From positions 310,001-374,000 of the forward strand of contig NZ_QXNY01000002.1 of the NCBI RefSeq assembly GCF_003572205.1: a stretch of 64,000 bases of DNA, in the 5' to 3' direction. The stretch comes from Algihabitans albus. Lineage in GTDB: Bacteria > Pseudomonadota > Alphaproteobacteria > Kiloniellales > DSM-21159. Position 1 is the stretch's first letter. Every line of letters begins with the position of its first letter. Shown here piece after piece: positions 61,598 through 64,000 of this stretch. The position numbers were made by a program, and so were the translations under genes. The notes under the pieces were generated by a model. The model was given only the letters and a program-made list of their open reading frames with translations. It did not search any database and had not been told where the DNA came from.

Positions 61598-63709
61598 CTA
61601 TTCGGCGGCGTCCTTCCCGTCTTCCTCGGCGTCCTCGAAGACCGGCGGGACTTCCCGAAGCTCCTCCAGGGGGATGTGACAGGCGATCAGATGTCCCGGC
61701 GCATCCTTCAGGACGGGAGGCACTTCCGTCTCGCAGATCCGCCCGATCTTGCGATGGCATCGGGTGTTGAAGGGGCAGCCCTTCGGCGGGTTCAGCACCG
61801 ACGGCAGCGAGCCCTCCAGGATGATTCGCTGCTTTTCGATCGAGGTATCGGCGATCGGTACGGCCGACAGCAGAGCCTCGGTGTAGGGATGGTAGGGCGG
61901 TGCGAAGACTTCGTCGGTCGAGCCTTGCTCGACGATATGCCCCAGGTACATCACGACCACGCGGTCCGCGAGGTAGCGCACCAGACTGAGATCGTGGCTG
62001 ATGAAGAGCAGCGTCGTGCGATAGCTCCGCTGAATGTCCATGAGCAGGCCCGTGACGGCGGCCGCGACCGACACGTCCAGGGCCGATACCGGCTCGTCGG
62101 CCACGACCATGCGCGGGTTTCCGGCAAACGCCCGGGCGATTCCGACCCGTTGCTTCTGACCGCCCGAAAGCTGGCGCGGACGGCGTTTGGCGAAGTCGCG
62201 CGGCAGTTTCACCAGATCGAGCAGCTCGAGCACGCGTTGCTTGACCTTCTCGGGATCGCTCTCAACCCCGAACTTGCGGATCACGCGCGCCAACTGCCCA
62301 CCGACGGTGTGGCTCGGATTGAGGGTGTCGAAGGGATTCTGGAACACCATCTGCACGGAGCCGACTTCCTGCGGCGAGCGCCTCTGAACCGGCTTGTCCG
62401 CAAGATCGTTGCCTTGAAACACCACTTCGCCGTCGGTCGCCGTCTCCAGCCCCATCAACACCTTGGCGAAGGTCGACTTGCCGCAGCCGGACTCGCCGAC
62501 GATGGCGACCGTCTGGCATTCGTGCGCGTCGAAGTCGATTTTCTCGTTGGCTTTGACGTAGCGGATCCGCTTGCCGCTCATCAGGGCCGAGAGCGAGTTG
62601 TCCCGGACTTCGTAGTACTTCCGCATGTCGCGGATCTTGAGGACCCGGTCGCCGGCCTCCATCGCCTCGCTGGACAGCCCTTCCGGCGTATAGCTCGACC
62701 AGTCGATGTCGTTCCAACGGCGACAGCGCACCTGGTGGCGGGTCCCCTCGGAAATCGACTCCATCGCGATCAAGCCGCCGTCGCAGGTGTTCTCGACAAA
62801 GTGGTCGCAGCGTGGTCCGAAGAAGCATCCGGTCGGGCGCTGATGCGGCAGGGGCAGTTGGCCGCGGATCGGAACCAGAGGCCGCGCCGTCTTGTCCGTA
62901 CCCGGGAGAGGAATGCAGCCGAACAGTCCCTGGGTATAGGGATGGCGCATGCGGTCGAAGACATCATCGACCGCCCCCTCCTCCACCACCTGCCCCGAGT
63001 ACATCACGTTCACCCGATCGCAGGTCTCCAGGATCAGGCCCAGATTGTGCGAGATGAAAATCATCGAGGTGTTGAACTTGGCGGCGATCTGACCGATCAG
63101 CTCGATGATCCCCGCCTCGACCGTCACGTCGAGCGCGGTGGTGGGTTCGTCAAGCAACAGCAGCGACGGCTTCGACAGTAAGGCCATCGCGATAACGACG
63201 CGTTGCTGCTGGCCGCCGGAGATCTGATGCGGGTAGGAGCGCATGACGCGTTCCGGATCGGGCAGGTTGACGTCGGCCAGCATCTGCAGCGAGCGTTCGC
63301 GAGCCTCAGCCTGAGTGACCTGCTCGTGATAGAGCGGCACCTCCATGAGCTGATCGCCGATCACCATGGAGGGATTCAAGGAGGCCATCGGCTCCTGATA
63401 GACCATCGAGATCTCGTTGCCCCGGAGTTGGCGCAACTCCTCGTTGCTCATATCCCCCAGCTTGCGGCCCTTGTAGAGGATGTCGCCGCCGACAATGCCG
63501 CCGTTCTTGCCCATGTACTGCATTACGGCCATCGCCACGGTCGACTTGCCGCAGCCGGACTCTCCGACCAGGCCGATCGACTCGCCCTGACGCAGCGTCA
63601 TGTTGAAGTCGATCACCGCCGGGATCTCGCCGGCCCGGGTGAAATAGGAGATCGACAGGTTCTTGCACTCGAGGACCACGTCCCCGAACGGCATGTCCTT
63701 CGGACGCAT
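61598..63709 (-). CDS. Fused double-ATPase subunit of a peptide-type ABC importer (DppD-DppF fusion)
   Basis: Cytoplasmic energy subunit with two nucleotide-binding domains in one 703-residue chain, as in GsiA or YejF. I start at the ATG at 63709 behind AAGGAG; upstream codons look spurious. The first domain (about 10-330) has GESGCGKST at 49-57 and ISGGQQQR, with an Opp-type C-terminal CxxxC-like patch (CFFGPRCDHFVENTC). The second (about 385-700) has GESGCGKST and LSGGQKQR and a similar C-rich end (GCPFNTRCHRKIGRIC). The permease gene lies directly upstream, so the operon continues beyond the window. Confidence 0.93.
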   Translation of the reverse strand: MRPKDMPFGDVVLECKNLSISYFTRAGEIPAVIDFNMTLRQGESIGLVGESGCGKSTVAMAVMQYMGKNGGIVGGDILYKGRKLGDMSNEELRQLRGNEISMVYQEPMASLNPSMVIGDQLMEVPLYHEQVTQAEARERSLQMLADVNLPDPERVMRSYPHQISGGQQQRVVIAMALLSKPSLLLLDEPTTALDVTVEAGIIELIGQIAAKFNTSMIFISHNLGLILETCDRVNVMYSGQVVEEGAVDDVFDRMRHPYTQGLFGCIPLPGTDKTARPLVPIRGQLPLPHQRPTGCFFGPRCDHFVENTCDGGLIAMESISEGTRHQVRCRRWNDIDWSSYTPEGLSSEAMEAGDRVLKIRDMRKYYEVRDNSLSALMSGKRIRYVKANEKIDFDAHECQTVAIVGESGCGKSTFAKVLMGLETATDGEVVFQGNDLADKPVQRRSPQEVGSVQMVFQNPFDTLNPSHTVGGQLARVIRKFGVESDPEKVKQRVLELLDLVKLPRDFAKRRPRQLSGGQKQRVGIARAFAGNPRMVVADEPVSALDVSVAAAVTGLLMDIQRSYRTTLLFISHDLSLVRYLADRVVVMYLGHIVEQGSTDEVFAPPYHPYTEALLSAVPIADTSIEKQRIILEGSLPSVLNPPKGCPFNTRCHRKIGRICETEVPPVLKDAPGHLIACHIPLEELREVPPVFEDAEEDGKDAAE

Positions 63710-63737
63710 CGGGTGGTCTCTCCTTATCGTTCGGCCA

Positions 63738-64000
63738 TCAGTCCCGCATCGAGACTTCGCGCAGTCCGTCGGCCAGAAGATTGAAGCCGAGCACAAGCGA
63801 CGAGATGGCAAGGCATGGGAAGACGGTCATCCAAGGAAAGGACATCGCCATCTGCCGTGTTTCGTTGATCATGCCGCCCCAATCCGGGTTTGGCGGCGGC
63901 AACCCGAGGCCGAGAAAACCGAGGACGCCGACCGTGATGATCACGTAGCCCAGGCGCAACATGGAATCGACGATCAGCGGGCCGCGCGCGTTCGGCAGAA
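63738..64000 (-). CDS. ABC transporter permease, DppC-like (C-terminal part, cut by window edge)
   Basis: The C-terminal 86 codons of a BPD_transp_1 permease of the Dpp/Opp type. It shows LRLGYVIITVGVLGFLGLGL, then PPNPDWGGMINETRQ, the family DWG motif, and the final helix with VFPCLAISSLVLGFNLLADG and LREVSMRD. Its stop lies 28 bases before the ATPase start. The N-terminal part and partner genes are to the right of the window. Confidence 0.9.
   Translation of the reverse strand, partial: LPNARGPLIVDSMLRLGYVIITVGVLGFLGLGLPPPNPDWGGMINETRQMAMSFPWMTVFPCLAISSLVLGFNLLADGLREVSMRD

Overview
The window is GC-rich, densely packed chromosomal DNA. Gene content and order point to an alphaproteobacterium, most likely in the Rhodospirillales or a neighbouring order. 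This is inferred from family recognition; no search was run. The main pointers are a PopZ/DUF2497 protein beside a TolC-family channel, the cell-envelope run ending in tmk-holB-metG, the tatABC-scpAB-nagZ-argS cluster, ErpA, and a serS-surE-pcm-nlpD-like operon.

Layout. 1-9.2 kb (+): a lytic transglycosylase, RlpA and a D,D-carboxypeptidase, then tmk-holB-metG-TatD-metallo-beta-lactamase fold-DUF1499 with overlapping or near-overlapping junctions. 9.2-16.1 kb: accessory and metabolic genes (DoxX, DUF6434, GNAT, a peptide-type solute-binding protein, a methyltransferase-fold protein, BluB, a PQQ-type sugar dehydrogenase). 16.2-18.2 kb: a gene graveyard holding a beta-CASP nuclease cut before its metal-binding motif, a frameshifted ORF and a short relic of a CmcJ/NvfI-type oxygenase. 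18.2-21.7 kb (-): a complete TAXI-type TRAP transporter with DUF1850. 21.9-26.4 kb: an intact CmcJ/NvfI-family oxygenase, a cyclic-nucleotide-domain/thioredoxin-reductase-like flavoprotein, MazG and an SDR. 26.4-40.8 kb (-): serS-surE-pcm-M23, tatABC, an orphan ABC ATPase, scpBA, nagZ, a SPOR protein, argS and a dNTPase. 41-46 kb: erpA, xthA, a rhomboid, an M81 peptidase, a LAB_N protein and a GT2 glycosyltransferase. 46-47.8 kb: a TetR regulator divergent from a DoxX gene that runs into a broken MBL gene. 47.8-56 kb (-): ilvD, valS, popZ, a tolC-family gene and a second PIMT. 56-64 kb: tRNA-Cys, tRNA-Asn, two PAS-type proteins, an Ada-like regulator, a PEP-mutase-family enzyme, pyrC, a candidate sRNA, and a peptide-type ABC transporter that runs off the right edge.

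No CRISPR array, prophage, transposase or defence island is visible, and I see no convincing wholly new multi-gene system. The most unusual material is (i) decayed genes, some touching a repeated extragenic element whose end supplies a TAG stop codon, (ii) a plus-strand terminator with no gene in front of it, suggesting an unannotated sRNA, and (iii) a TetR/operator/DoxX-MBL cassette caught in decay.
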